64,000 nucleotides of DNA from Algoriphagus limi. Lineage in GTDB: Bacteria > Bacteroidota > Bacteroidia > Cytophagales > Cyclobacteriaceae. Of the stretch, positions 37,564-45,891 are shown in pieces. Where the stretch lies: NCBI RefSeq assembly GCF_024919275.1, contig NZ_JANWGH010000002.1, positions 620,001-684,000 on the forward strand. The letters run 5' to 3'. Position 1 is the first letter of the stretch, and every line of letters starts with the position of its first letter. Position numbers and translations under genes: made by a program. A model generated the notes under the pieces. The model was not told the DNA's origin, did not search any database, and saw only the letters and a list, made by a program, of their open reading frames with translations.

Positions 37564-39714
37564 TTAATTGAATTTTTCAGCTCGTTTTATCAGCTTATCC
37601 AGATTGGGTTCTTTCGAGTTTAGAGGCGCTCCGGGATGAATACATCCTGCGGGGCATTTCTCCGCTGCTTTTACCAACTCTTCAAAGGTCCCCTTAGAAG
37701 GGTCATCGATGTAGGCTTGTTTGTCCTTATTGTACTTGAAAAGCTTGGGATACTTATCCACACACTCATTACAGGAGGTGCAATTTTCAGTTTCAACCCA
37801 AGGGCCACTGACTTGATTGAAGGTAGTTTCCTCTTTAGTCACAACTTCTTTTTGGATAGCAGGACTTTCCTCTTTCAAGGGCCGCTCTTCGGTTAAAGCC
37901 GCTTCGTTAAACTTGAATTCTTCATCATCCAACAAGACTGAAATCAAGCGTTGAGCCGCCACCGAAATGGCTTCTTCTTGAAGGCTTTTCAATAGTTCCT
38001 GTCGATCAGTTTCGGAGGAAACACCTGGTTCTGCCCCTATTTTAACTTGATCCATTGGAGTAGATTCTCCTCCTATTGCGACCTCAGGTATTCCGGCTAA
38101 TTCTCTTAATTGATTCCAAAAATCCAAGCGCTCTTGGCAGGATACTACCCATACATTAGGCACTGCTGCACGCAACAAATGTCCAGTTTCGTCTTTTACC
38201 CAGATAAAAGGGATTTTGCCATAGAGCTTAGATTCTTCCAATTCTAAATATTCGCTAATTGACACCAAATGCTCAGTGTAATATCTGGAAGGAATAAACA
38301 TCAACTCTTCAGCTTTTTCAGGGAAAATGGCTTTGTAGTCTGCATAGGTAAATGCGGCCTCAATTTTCGTTAAACCATCTGACCCTTTTGCAGATAGGCT
38401 AAAGGTAGGCCAGGCCTTTGATGCTTGGATGTTTTTAGAAAGTTGAAATCTTTTTCCAGAAACACTTCTCTGAGTAGGGTTATAGCTGATTTTTGGAAAA
38501 TACCGACTGGCATTTTCGGCTTTCATAATTAAGCTCGGTGTATTTCCTTCTAACTCCTTTTCATCGGGAAGGGAAAGGTAGCAAATGCTTGGGGAGGTTG
38601 ATTTTAAGCAATCGTGGATTCCTTCCAAGATTAATTCAGGTTCATCCATGCCACTTTGAAAAACAGACACATTTCGATGAGCAATCCCCAGAGTGGCGAT
38701 TTCTTGTTTGTACTGCCGCGAAGCATCTTCCCAAGCTAAATCTTTGTCCGGTGTCGTGATCAGTTCTTGATTTAGGACGAGCACTTTGATAGGTCTATTG
38801 GAAGCTAGAAGCTTTGAAAAAGAAGTCAAATGATCAAATAAATAGCCCTTATCCACAATCAGAATGACTGGGTGAAATAAATTGAGTTCCTCCTGAGATA
38901 ATCGATACCAGGTAAAGTGATCAAAATATTCCTCATGAATTTCTTCTTTGAATTCATCTTTGATCTCCAAAGAAGCAATTCGAAATGCCCTGATCAATTC
39001 AACAAATGATTTTACCTCTTTGCTGAATAGCTCGAGTGTTTCATTAAAAGCATCATTGTTGGTTTCGACTATTTGGGAGTTTTTAAATAACTTCTCTTTG
39101 GAGATAGCCTCTTTCCAGCTTTTTTCAAGTACAACCACACTCTCCTTTTCTTTGTAATGATTTAGGCCTTTTTGAAGAGTGGAAATTACTTCAGTAAGTC
39201 GTTGAAGGCGCTTTTCGGAAAGTTCGGCTTTCTGATTTTTTGGAAGTAGGTTAACCATTTTATCAAAAGCGATCAACTCATCCGCAAAATCAAAGGTGTT
39301 TTTCAGGGATTCCTGTTCTGCCTGACTGTCTTCAATCTGCAAAAGCTTATTTAAGCCCGTAATTAATTCAGACAATTGAGAAGTAAAGGACTTTCGGTTG
39401 CTTACATGGTGCTTGGAAACCAAGTAATCCAAAAATTGAAATGGGGTATTTGAATTTAGGTTTATGCTTCGACTCATGCCATTTTTTTCTGCAATAGTGA
39501 AGGGATAGGAAGAAGCCTCTCCTTCATCCAAATAATCTAAAAGAGCAGAAGTTACATGCATTCTTTTACCATCTTTTGGAAGAATGCATGTTCTATAAAA
39601 ATGCCGTAATTTTTTCCAAAAGGCTTGCATTTCGGCTTCGGGAACCGGATCGCTTTTTTCCCAAATGAGGGGCTGATGATCCACCATTGTGTTATTTTTC
39701 AATTCTTCTTTCAT
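37564..39714 (-). CDS. PFOR-like protein lacking TPP-binding motifs, with C-terminal ferredoxin domain
   Basis: The start at 39714 follows the korB stop by 10 bp with an AAGG just ahead and gives 716 residues; the start at 39765 would overlap korB by 41 bp. Residues from about 264 onward parallel the C-terminal third of the PFOR at 48907-53820: FDHFTWYRLSQEEL against FTYFNWKQFTDEEW, IPFIWVKDETGHLLR against FPFIWAVDRKNQLTR, SCQERLDFWNQLRELAG against SCEERRDFWILLRDLAG. The TPP motif GDG-x4-DIG is VDKG-x3-FDHL here (about 287-295) and the NTGG loop is TTPD. A [4Fe-4S] ferredoxin domain is intact (Cys645, 648, 651, 687). The N-terminal 260 residues are helical and unrecognised. It looks like a catalytically dead subunit or electron-transfer partner. 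Confidence 0.78.
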   Translation of the reverse strand: MKEELKNNTMVDHQPLIWEKSDPVPEAEMQAFWKKLRHFYRTCILPKDGKRMHVTSALLDYLDEGEASSYPFTIAEKNGMSRSINLNSNTPFQFLDYLVSKHHVSNRKSFTSQLSELITGLNKLLQIEDSQAEQESLKNTFDFADELIAFDKMVNLLPKNQKAELSEKRLQRLTEVISTLQKGLNHYKEKESVVVLEKSWKEAISKEKLFKNSQIVETNNDAFNETLELFSKEVKSFVELIRAFRIASLEIKDEFKEEIHEEYFDHFTWYRLSQEELNLFHPVILIVDKGYLFDHLTSFSKLLASNRPIKVLVLNQELITTPDKDLAWEDASRQYKQEIATLGIAHRNVSVFQSGMDEPELILEGIHDCLKSTSPSICYLSLPDEKELEGNTPSLIMKAENASRYFPKISYNPTQRSVSGKRFQLSKNIQASKAWPTFSLSAKGSDGLTKIEAAFTYADYKAIFPEKAEELMFIPSRYYTEHLVSISEYLELEESKLYGKIPFIWVKDETGHLLRAAVPNVWVVSCQERLDFWNQLRELAGIPEVAIGGESTPMDQVKIGAEPGVSSETDRQELLKSLQEEAISVAAQRLISVLLDDEEFKFNEAALTEERPLKEESPAIQKEVVTKEETTFNQVSGPWVETENCTSCNECVDKYPKLFKYNKDKQAYIDDPSKGTFEELVKAAEKCPAGCIHPGAPLNSKEPNLDKLIKRAEKFN

Positions 39715-39724
39715 AGCCTTGGAG

Positions 39725-40687
39725 TTAAATGGCGTATCGATCCATGAGCGTATTGATGGCTCCAATTCGTTCTTCTACTGAAATTCCCAAATTGTGGGCA
39801 CCATATTCATCATATCGGACGGCGTTTTTATTTTGATAAAAGAGTCCAATAGGTGTGGTTTCTTTTACCAATTCGGCCATTTCTCGGGCTTTGAGAAGGT
39901 TGCTTGGATCGTGCTGTTCAATATGGCGGAAAGTGCTTTTAGCTTTTTCATCCAATACGATACCATCCTCATGATCCAACAAGGTTAGAGCATTTGGATC
40001 TTTGACAGTTGGCTCATAGGTGTCCCGCATCCAAATTGGGCAGCGTTGCACAATTCGTACAAAAGCCAATCCGGGATGATCAAAAGCCTTTTTCAGTGTA
40101 GCATTCAGATGCGCTGGTTTCCAATCAATGGTTTGGGCTACAAAAGAGACATTTGCAAAACCCAAGGTTGACTGAATAGGATTGATGGGTGGAATGACAG
40201 ATCCTCTTGGGTGAGTATTGGAATGGGTACCTAAGGGACTGGTTGGAGAAGTTTGTTTTTTTGTCAATCCATAGATTGAATTATCAAAAAGCAAAACCAC
40301 CATTTTCATATTGTAGCGAATGCCATGTACCCAATGACCGGCACCGATAGAGCAGCAGTCCCCATCCCCCGTGATTACAAATACGTTCAGATCGGGTCTT
40401 CGAAATTTCACCCCACTTGCTACAGGGAGAGCTCTACCGTGTAAGCCATGAAAACCATAGGTCTTCATATAGTGAGGAAAGCGGCTGCTACAGCCAATTC
40501 CCGACACAAATACGGTTTTTTCTGGAGGAAGCTGCTCATCCTCACAGAGCTTTTGTACCGAATGCAATATAGTATGAGCGCCGCAGCCAGAGCACCATCT
40601 TGCTTTACTGCTTCCATAATCCTCAATGCTGTAATGCCCTTCTTCCGGAAGTGCGATTTCACAAAAATCTGGTTGAAAAGAAATCAT
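39725..40687 (-). CDS. korB: 2-oxoacid:ferredoxin oxidoreductase, beta subunit (TPP-binding)
   Basis: This 320-residue protein carries the TPP pyrophosphate motif GDGDCCSIGAGH (GDG at 107-109) and, downstream, DNSIYGLTKKQTSPTSP, which is typical of 2-oxoglutarate (Kor) and related beta subunits. Cys32, Cys35 and Cys66 (WCSGCGAH, GIGCSSRF) with a later cysteine would bind the [4Fe-4S] cluster next to TPP. The gene is 3 bp downstream of the alpha-gamma subunit gene. Substrate choice (2-oxoglutarate or pyruvate) is inferred: the YGLTKGQ-like motif favours 2-oxoglutarate, and a separate PFOR is present. Reaction direction cannot be read from sequence. Confidence 0.92.
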   Translation of the reverse strand: MISFQPDFCEIALPEEGHYSIEDYGSSKARWCSGCGAHTILHSVQKLCEDEQLPPEKTVFVSGIGCSSRFPHYMKTYGFHGLHGRALPVASGVKFRRPDLNVFVITGDGDCCSIGAGHWVHGIRYNMKMVVLLFDNSIYGLTKKQTSPTSPLGTHSNTHPRGSVIPPINPIQSTLGFANVSFVAQTIDWKPAHLNATLKKAFDHPGLAFVRIVQRCPIWMRDTYEPTVKDPNALTLLDHEDGIVLDEKAKSTFRHIEQHDPSNLLKAREMAELVKETTPIGLFYQNKNAVRYDEYGAHNLGISVEERIGAINTLMDRYAI

Positions 40688-40690
40688 GGT

Positions 40691-42583
40691 CTAGTCGATT
40701 AAGGTTAAGTTGAGTTCTTTCTCGAGCCTTTGTAAAATCTGAATCGGGCTCATGGGTTGTCCGTAAACATTGCTTAAGCAATCAATGTCAGTAAGCGTCT
40801 GCGCTCTCAGGTACCAAGCCAATTGGGAATAGCGCCTGTTTTCTACTGTGATCAAAGGATTTCCAACGGTATCGCTGTAATTGATTTCTACCGTCATCAC
40901 TTTTTTAAACTTGTCGAAGATGTTCTTCAGTCCAGGTTCCATAGGACTTAGAAAACGGAGGTGAATACTACTCACTTTTGCTCCTTTTTCTTTGGCTCTT
41001 TCTGCCGCTTCTTCTATAGCTCCCCGGGTTGATCCCCAACCTACCAATAATAGGTCGCCTTCCTCATCGCCATGGATAGTAGGTGGCTTCAGCGTTTCTC
41101 GCAGAGCAGCCAATTTGCGGCTTCTGCTTTCCACAGCCCGTTGGTTGATGGCAGGGTCGTATGCGACATGACTATCTTCATCATGTGCTAGTCCGGTTAA
41201 GGTATACATTCCGCCTTTCTGTCCCGGAATTGGTCTTTTGCTAATTCCTGTGTGTTTGTCCCAATCATAGACTTTGACCCCTTCTTTCCAAGGGCTTTGG
41301 TCCAAAGGTTCAGGAAACCATTCGGCTTTGATTTTTGGACGAGGGAAGGGCTGTACGCCTGTGGCTAAATTGGCATCTGTCAGCACAAAAACTGGAGTTC
41401 TAAATGATTCTGCCAGCTTCCTGGCCAAAATGACAAAATGGAAGCACTCCTCTATGGTAGATGGGGCAAGTACTACCTTCGGTGCATCACCGGGGGCACC
41501 ATACAGTACAGCCAATAAGTCTCCCTGCTCCACCTTGGTTGGTAAGCCAGTAGATGGTCCTCCCCGTTGCACATCGATGATGACTAAAGGGATTTCCGCC
41601 ATAATGGCTAAACCAATAAATTCTGTTTTAAGCGCGATGCCTGGCCCTGAAGTAATGGTAACGGCCGTTTTCCCGGCATAGGAGGCACCTACCGCAAAAC
41701 CAATTGCAGCAATTTCATCTTCAGCTTGGTGGATAATTCCCCCTGCCGATTCGATGGTTTCTGCCATCGCATGGGTAGCAGATGTGGCTGGAGTGATGGG
41801 ATACATGGAACATACTTCAATTCCTGCCGCCATGACCCCAAGGCTTATCGCCTCATTCCCGTTCATTACCACATAGTCTTCCTCACTCAGTTTGCTTGGA
41901 ATGGTGAAATGCATGGGGAAGTTATCATTGGCATACTCATACCCGGCATAGAGTAATTCGAGGTTGCTTTGAATAATCTTCTCATCCTTTTTTCGGAAGA
42001 TATACTTGACTTGATTTGCTGCGATTTCCAGATCTCGATCATAGAGGTTGCAAAGCAGGCCGAGCACCCACATATTTTTGCCTTTTTTGGCATCACTTAC
42101 ATGCTTCAGGCATTCCTTTTCCATAGGAATTTCAAAGATGTTGTATCCCAATTCTTTGAAGTGCTCTATGGATTCTTTGTAGGCGATCGCTGTTTCCTCC
42201 GTATGCGTAGCCCATTTATTTTCGATGAGAAGGTAAGTTCCCGGCTTATAAGCATTTTGGTCTATGCGTCCATAAAGGACTTGCTCATTGAGAGCAACCA
42301 CCAAATCGGCATGGTCACCCATGTTGGTGATTTTGTTACTGCCCATCCTTACCCTGATTCCAGATGCACCTGCTTTGGATCGGGCTGGAGGTTGGATTTC
42401 TGCCGGAATAATTTCAACTGTCCATACACCATTTCCCATTTTTGCGGAAATGGCTCCCAAGCTTTGTCCACATTTTTGTGCGCCTTCGCCTGAGTCACTG
42501 ACAATCTCAATTACGGCTTCTTTGATTTTGGTCCTTTCAAATCGATTCGTTTCGGAAGGTTGACTGGCTGGATTACTGATCAT
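40691..42583 (-). CDS. korA: 2-oxoacid:ferredoxin oxidoreductase, fused gamma-alpha subunit
   Basis: This 630-residue protein fuses two subunits that are separate in many archaea. The N-terminal gamma domain (about residues 20-190) has VSDSGEGAQKCGQSLGAI, and the alpha domain follows, with VMNGNEAISLGVMAAG, the YPITPATSATHAMAE motif and EDEIAAIGFAVGASYAG; TSGPGIALKTEFIGLA and DVQRGGPSTGLPTKVEQGDLL are the usual alpha motifs. It pairs with the beta subunit downstream to form a two-protein enzyme. The gap to rnfB (159 bp) is the largest inside this gene string and may contain its own promoter. Confidence 0.92.
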   Translation of the reverse strand: MISNPASQPSETNRFERTKIKEAVIEIVSDSGEGAQKCGQSLGAISAKMGNGVWTVEIIPAEIQPPARSKAGASGIRVRMGSNKITNMGDHADLVVALNEQVLYGRIDQNAYKPGTYLLIENKWATHTEETAIAYKESIEHFKELGYNIFEIPMEKECLKHVSDAKKGKNMWVLGLLCNLYDRDLEIAANQVKYIFRKKDEKIIQSNLELLYAGYEYANDNFPMHFTIPSKLSEEDYVVMNGNEAISLGVMAAGIEVCSMYPITPATSATHAMAETIESAGGIIHQAEDEIAAIGFAVGASYAGKTAVTITSGPGIALKTEFIGLAIMAEIPLVIIDVQRGGPSTGLPTKVEQGDLLAVLYGAPGDAPKVVLAPSTIEECFHFVILARKLAESFRTPVFVLTDANLATGVQPFPRPKIKAEWFPEPLDQSPWKEGVKVYDWDKHTGISKRPIPGQKGGMYTLTGLAHDEDSHVAYDPAINQRAVESRSRKLAALRETLKPPTIHGDEEGDLLLVGWGSTRGAIEEAAERAKEKGAKVSSIHLRFLSPMEPGLKNIFDKFKKVMTVEINYSDTVGNPLITVENRRYSQLAWYLRAQTLTDIDCLSNVYGQPMSPIQILQRLEKELNLTLID

Positions 42584-42664
42584 GGCCTAGAGTTTTATGC
42601 ATAGTAAGTACCAAAAAATTATCCTAGATTTTATTGACCGAAATCAGCTAATGGCTAGATAAAA

Positions 42665-42691
42665 GTCAGGTTTCAAGAATGCAGTCCTGAC
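42665..42691 (-). terminator. Weak hairpin between rnfB and korA
   Basis: GTCAGG and CCTGAC form a 6-bp stem with a 15-nt loop; on the minus strand it is followed by CTTTTATC. It sits 52 bp after the rnfB stop and could partly terminate the rnf transcript ahead of korA. The stem is short and the T-run poor. Confidence 0.35.
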
Positions 42692-42742
42692 AACTAAGCG
42701 CTTGAAAATCAAGAATTGAAAGCGAAAAATTTGTAGGATTAT

Positions 42743-43609
42743 TTAGGAAAAACCAGGCTCTCTATCACCTTTACGGATGATTTTCGCACTTTCTTTTCCT
42801 TTTACTATTCCCAATTTTGGATCAAGCCAAACGATTGCTCCGGTCGGGCATCGCTGAATTGGGTCTTGGGTTTGGTGGGCCAGTGAATAGTTGATAACTG
42901 GCAGGTTATTTTCAATCACAATAAGGTCTCCCGGCGCATCCATAGCACATCGACCGCAAGCGGTACAGGCTACTTGGCAGTCTTCCAGAATCTCATCTCC
43001 TTTTTCCAGATTTTTGCAGTTTACCCAAAGTTGGTGGCTGATAGGTTGAAGAGAAAACAAGTCCTTTGGACACACTTCTACACAATCTCCGCAAGCGGTA
43101 CATTTATCAAGATCTACGACTGGCAAGGAATGCTCATTCATATGAATGGCGTCGAAATCACATACTTTTTGACAGTCTCCCAGACCCAGGCAACCCCAAA
43201 AACACCCTTTTCCCCCGCCACTCACCAAAGCGGCTGCTTGACAACTCTCAAGCCCCTCATATTTGGCTTTATTTCGAGCCACATTCGTACCGCCTCCACA
43301 AGCTAATCGGGCCACTTTCTTTTCTTCATCCCCTACGGAAATACCAAGGAACTCTCCGATAGCCTCCCTGCCTTCAGGTGAACTGACTGTACAATTGCTG
43401 GGTAGGACTTTTCCAGAAACCAAGGCTTCCGCAAAGGGTCTACAACCCGGAAAACCACAGGCACCGCAATTCGCATGTGGCAGCATATCTTCCACCACAT
43501 TGATACGCTCATCCTCATAGACATAAAGTTTCTTATTAGCCACTACTAATAAGATGGCCAGGGCTAGGGTGAGTCCACCAAGTGCTAAAACTGCGATGAC
43601 TATTGACAT
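42743..43609 (-). CDS. rnfB: Electron transport complex subunit RnfB
   Basis: This 288-residue protein is the iron-sulfur entry subunit of the Rnf complex. It has one N-terminal membrane helix (about residues 3-24), the RnfB cluster motif with Cys48, 51, 56 and 73 (NCGACGFPGCRPFAEAL), then a long cysteine-rich region: Cys136, 140, 146, 150, a ferredoxin set Cys170, 173, 176, 180 (CTACGDCVEVCP) and CTACGRCAMDAPGD near 215-226. There are 20 cysteines in total, enough for up to five [4Fe-4S] clusters. It is separated from rnfA by two extra genes, unlike the usual contiguous order. It probably accepts electrons from ferredoxin. Confidence 0.93.
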   Translation of the reverse strand: MSIVIAVLALGGLTLALAILLVVANKKLYVYEDERINVVEDMLPHANCGACGFPGCRPFAEALVSGKVLPSNCTVSSPEGREAIGEFLGISVGDEEKKVARLACGGGTNVARNKAKYEGLESCQAAALVSGGGKGCFWGCLGLGDCQKVCDFDAIHMNEHSLPVVDLDKCTACGDCVEVCPKDLFSLQPISHQLWVNCKNLEKGDEILEDCQVACTACGRCAMDAPGDLIVIENNLPVINYSLAHQTQDPIQRCPTGAIVWLDPKLGIVKGKESAKIIRKGDREPGFS

Positions 43610-43620
43610 TTCCTTTTTCG

Positions 43621-44478
43621 CTAGTAGATGATTTCAGCCCATTTTTTACCTGCGATAAGTTCCGCTTTTCTGGTTTCCCATTTTTCCTCAGAACCCATCA
43701 ATTTGCTAAATACCTCATCCAACCCTTCCTTCACTTTTTCATGTCCGGCTACATAGATGTAGGTGTTAAGACTGGAAAGCATTTCTATTATTTCTTCTGA
43801 TCGGTCTTCAATGGATTGATTTAAGGTCATGACATCGTTCCACAAAGGTCTTGGGCTCAAAGCATGAATGGCTTGAAAAGTCTTTTGATCGTAATAACTG
43901 GTCAGGTCATTATCCAACTCATTTTGGTATAGCAATTCGAGCCCTGTCTTGGCTCCGTAGAAAAGCCGTATTCTTCCTCTCCAATCGCTGATGTGGGTGT
44001 AAATGTGCTTGATAAATGCTCTAAAAGGAGCGATACCTGTACCCATTCCGATCAAAATTAAATTGGCTTCATGGTCTTCAGGGACTTTAAAGGGAAGGCC
44101 AAACGGACCGGTGATGGTAATTTCATCTCCTACTTTTCGATCACAGAGGTAATTGGAAGCAATCCCATATTCGAGTTCTCCGCTGAATGGATCCACATAA
44201 TTACAGCGCTTCACCAAAAGCGTGACTCTTGTTTTGCCTTTTACTTTTTCGGGCAAATCAGCCACACTGTACAAGCGATGGTGCATGGTGTTTCCGAAAT
44301 CATCCTTTGTTTGGATCAAAACCCCAAAACTTTGATCAACTTCACAATGAAATGAAGGATCTTTCACTTCCAAAATCAATTCCCGGACTTCTTCCGTGTC
44401 TTCAGGAGTTAACCTTCGTGTCTTTTTAACAGTGGCAGCATATTGCCTTCGGGTGTCAAAATCTGATAAATGTGCCAT
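43621..44478 (-). CDS. Plant-type ferredoxin-NADP reductase-like flavoprotein
   Basis: Starting at 44478, 4 bp after the preceding gene, gives 285 residues; a start at 44610 would overlap that gene by 128 bp. The FAD domain shows RLYS at 68-71, GPFGLPF near 124-130, and the NADP-domain motif GMGTGIAPFRAF (144-155), FYGAKTG and a YVAGHEKVKEGLD segment. The chain ends W-x-x-I-I-Y, whose aromatic terminus matches FNRs where the last Tyr stacks on FAD. It should exchange electrons between ferredoxin or flavodoxin and NADP(H). Its position between rnfA and rnfB is unusual. Confidence 0.87.
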   Translation of the reverse strand: MAHLSDFDTRRQYAATVKKTRRLTPEDTEEVRELILEVKDPSFHCEVDQSFGVLIQTKDDFGNTMHHRLYSVADLPEKVKGKTRVTLLVKRCNYVDPFSGELEYGIASNYLCDRKVGDEITITGPFGLPFKVPEDHEANLILIGMGTGIAPFRAFIKHIYTHISDWRGRIRLFYGAKTGLELLYQNELDNDLTSYYDQKTFQAIHALSPRPLWNDVMTLNQSIEDRSEEIIEMLSSLNTYIYVAGHEKVKEGLDEVFSKLMGSEEKWETRKAELIAGKKWAEIIY

Positions 44479-44482
44479 TTTC

Positions 44483-44671
44483 TTATTCTTTAGTAGTTTT
44501 TCTTTGACATACCGTGCCACAACCGCAATTGCCACAATCCCCTCTTCCGGCAAGCACGTCTTCTGATGAGTGTTTATCCATAAAAGCCAATCGCCATAGG
44601 TATTGAACAATAACCCAGGCCAGCATTAAGCCCGTTATTCCAAGTATTCCGATTAGGTATTTGACCATCAT
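44483..44671 (-). CDS. Small Cys-rich single-pass membrane protein, NqrM-like in layout
   Basis: This 62-residue protein has one N-terminal membrane helix (about residues 4-29) followed by a short tail with four cysteines in the pattern C-x2-C-x-C-x3-C (Cys46, 49, 51, 55 in GDCGNCGCGTVCQ). It begins 12 bp after rnfA. Its shape recalls NqrM, the small Cys protein that assists iron-sulfur maturation of the Na+-NQR, an Rnf relative; the sequence itself is not clearly NqrM. A maturation role for the membrane iron centre of RnfA/RnfE is an inference. Confidence 0.7.
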   Translation of the reverse strand: MMVKYLIGILGITGLMLAWVIVQYLWRLAFMDKHSSEDVLAGRGDCGNCGCGTVCQRKTTKE

Positions 44672-44683
44672 TGTAATTGCTCT

Positions 44684-45265
44684 TTAACTTCCCAATCCTG
44701 AAAATCCCATAAATGCGAGGGATAAAATCCCTGCTGCTACCAAGGTCAAGACGGTACCTCTGATGACTTTGGGTACTTCCGCAAAATCAAGTTGCTCACG
44801 TAACCCGGCCATCAACAGGAGGGCTAGTGTAAATCCTGTTCCGGCACCGAATGCATAGGTGACGCTTTGGAAGAAATCGTATCCCTTATTGGTTTGAAAT
44901 AAGGCCAAGCCCAAGATGGCACAGTTAGTCGTGATCAAGGGAAGGAAGATTCCCAAGGCTTGGAATAGTGCAGGACTCATTTTCTTCACGAACATTTCCA
45001 CCAATTGTACTGTGGAGGCGATGACCACGATATAGCTGATCAATTGGAGGAACGGCGCGTCAATTGCCTCCAAAAAGGCATGAATTCCATAGGCACACAT
45101 GGAGCTAATGAGCATCACAAAGGTTACGGCTCCTCCCATTTTTCCAGCGGTATTAATTTTCCCCGAAACTCCCAAAAAGGGACATATTCCAAGAAAATAG
45201 GCCAACACAAAGTTGTTTACCAAGGCGGCATTGATGAATATTTGGCTGAATGATTCCTGATTCAT
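44684..45265 (-). CDS. rnfA: Electron transport complex subunit RnfA
   Basis: This 193-residue protein has six predicted membrane helices and the RnfA/NqrE pattern. Cys28 (FLGICPFLGVS) and Cys115 (TTNCAILGLAL) are the conserved ligands that, with the matching cysteines of RnfE, hold the membrane-embedded iron-sulfur centre in the NQR/Rnf family. The start overlaps the rnfE stop by 4 bp (ATGA). Its location right before a Cys-rich small gene is notable. Confidence 0.94.
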   Translation of the reverse strand: MNQESFSQIFINAALVNNFVLAYFLGICPFLGVSGKINTAGKMGGAVTFVMLISSMCAYGIHAFLEAIDAPFLQLISYIVVIASTVQLVEMFVKKMSPALFQALGIFLPLITTNCAILGLALFQTNKGYDFFQSVTYAFGAGTGFTLALLLMAGLREQLDFAEVPKVIRGTVLTLVAAGILSLAFMGFSGLGS

Positions 45266-45891
45266 AATGCGTTGCGTTTTTGTTTATACAAGTTGAAAAC
45301 CAATAACCAGGCTGCCAATGTGAAGAAGCCTCCGGCAGGAAGAATCATAATAACCCATTCCTGAAAGGTATCAGGAAGAATAGCGATTCCGAATATTGAT
45401 CCACTTCCCAAAATCTCTCTCACCATACCAAGACTAACCAAACCGAGGGTGAAGCCTAAGCCCATGCCCAAGGCATCCATTATAGATTTTGTTAAGGTAT
45501 TTTTTGATGCAAAAGCCTCGGCGCGGCTGAGGATAAGACAGTTCACTACTATAAGAGAGATGAATGCGCCAAGATTCTTGTGAAGGTCTACACTAATGGC
45601 TTGGATTGCATAGTCAATCATGGTCACGAAAGTGGCGATGATGAGAATGTAGGATGCGATGCGCACCTCTTTTGGGATAAAATTGCGCAGCATTGAAACT
45701 AAACTATTGGACATTATCAGTACAAAAGCGGTTGCTAATCCCATAGCAAGCGCATTGACTGCCGTATTCGAAACTGCCAATACCGGACACATCCCCAAGA
45801 CTTGGACAAAAACCGGGTTCTCTTTCCACAAGCCTTTGATAAACTCATCGGTCGTGTTAGGTGCCGTCGCTTTAGTTATCTCATTGTTCAT
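45262..45891 (-). CDS. rnfE: Electron transport complex subunit RnfE
   Basis: Starting at 45891 (MNNEITKATAPNTTDEF) gives 209 residues, the family norm, with an 11-bp overlap of rnfG; a start at 45951 would overlap rnfG by 71 bp and is rejected. The protein has about six membrane helices and the paired ligand cysteines Cys35 (GMCPVLAVS) and Cys118 (VVNCLILSRAEAF), equivalent to those in RnfA. It is a paralog of RnfA and of NqrD. Confidence 0.93.
   Translation of the reverse strand: MNNEITKATAPNTTDEFIKGLWKENPVFVQVLGMCPVLAVSNTAVNALAMGLATAFVLIMSNSLVSMLRNFIPKEVRIASYILIIATFVTMIDYAIQAISVDLHKNLGAFISLIVVNCLILSRAEAFASKNTLTKSIMDALGMGLGFTLGLVSLGMVREILGSGSIFGIAILPDTFQEWVIMILPAGGFFTLAAWLLVFNLYKQKRNAL

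Noticed and set aside
41969-42493. A 174-residue plus-strand frame inside korA
   Set aside because: It is antisense to a gene with clear motifs and has no domain signs of its own.
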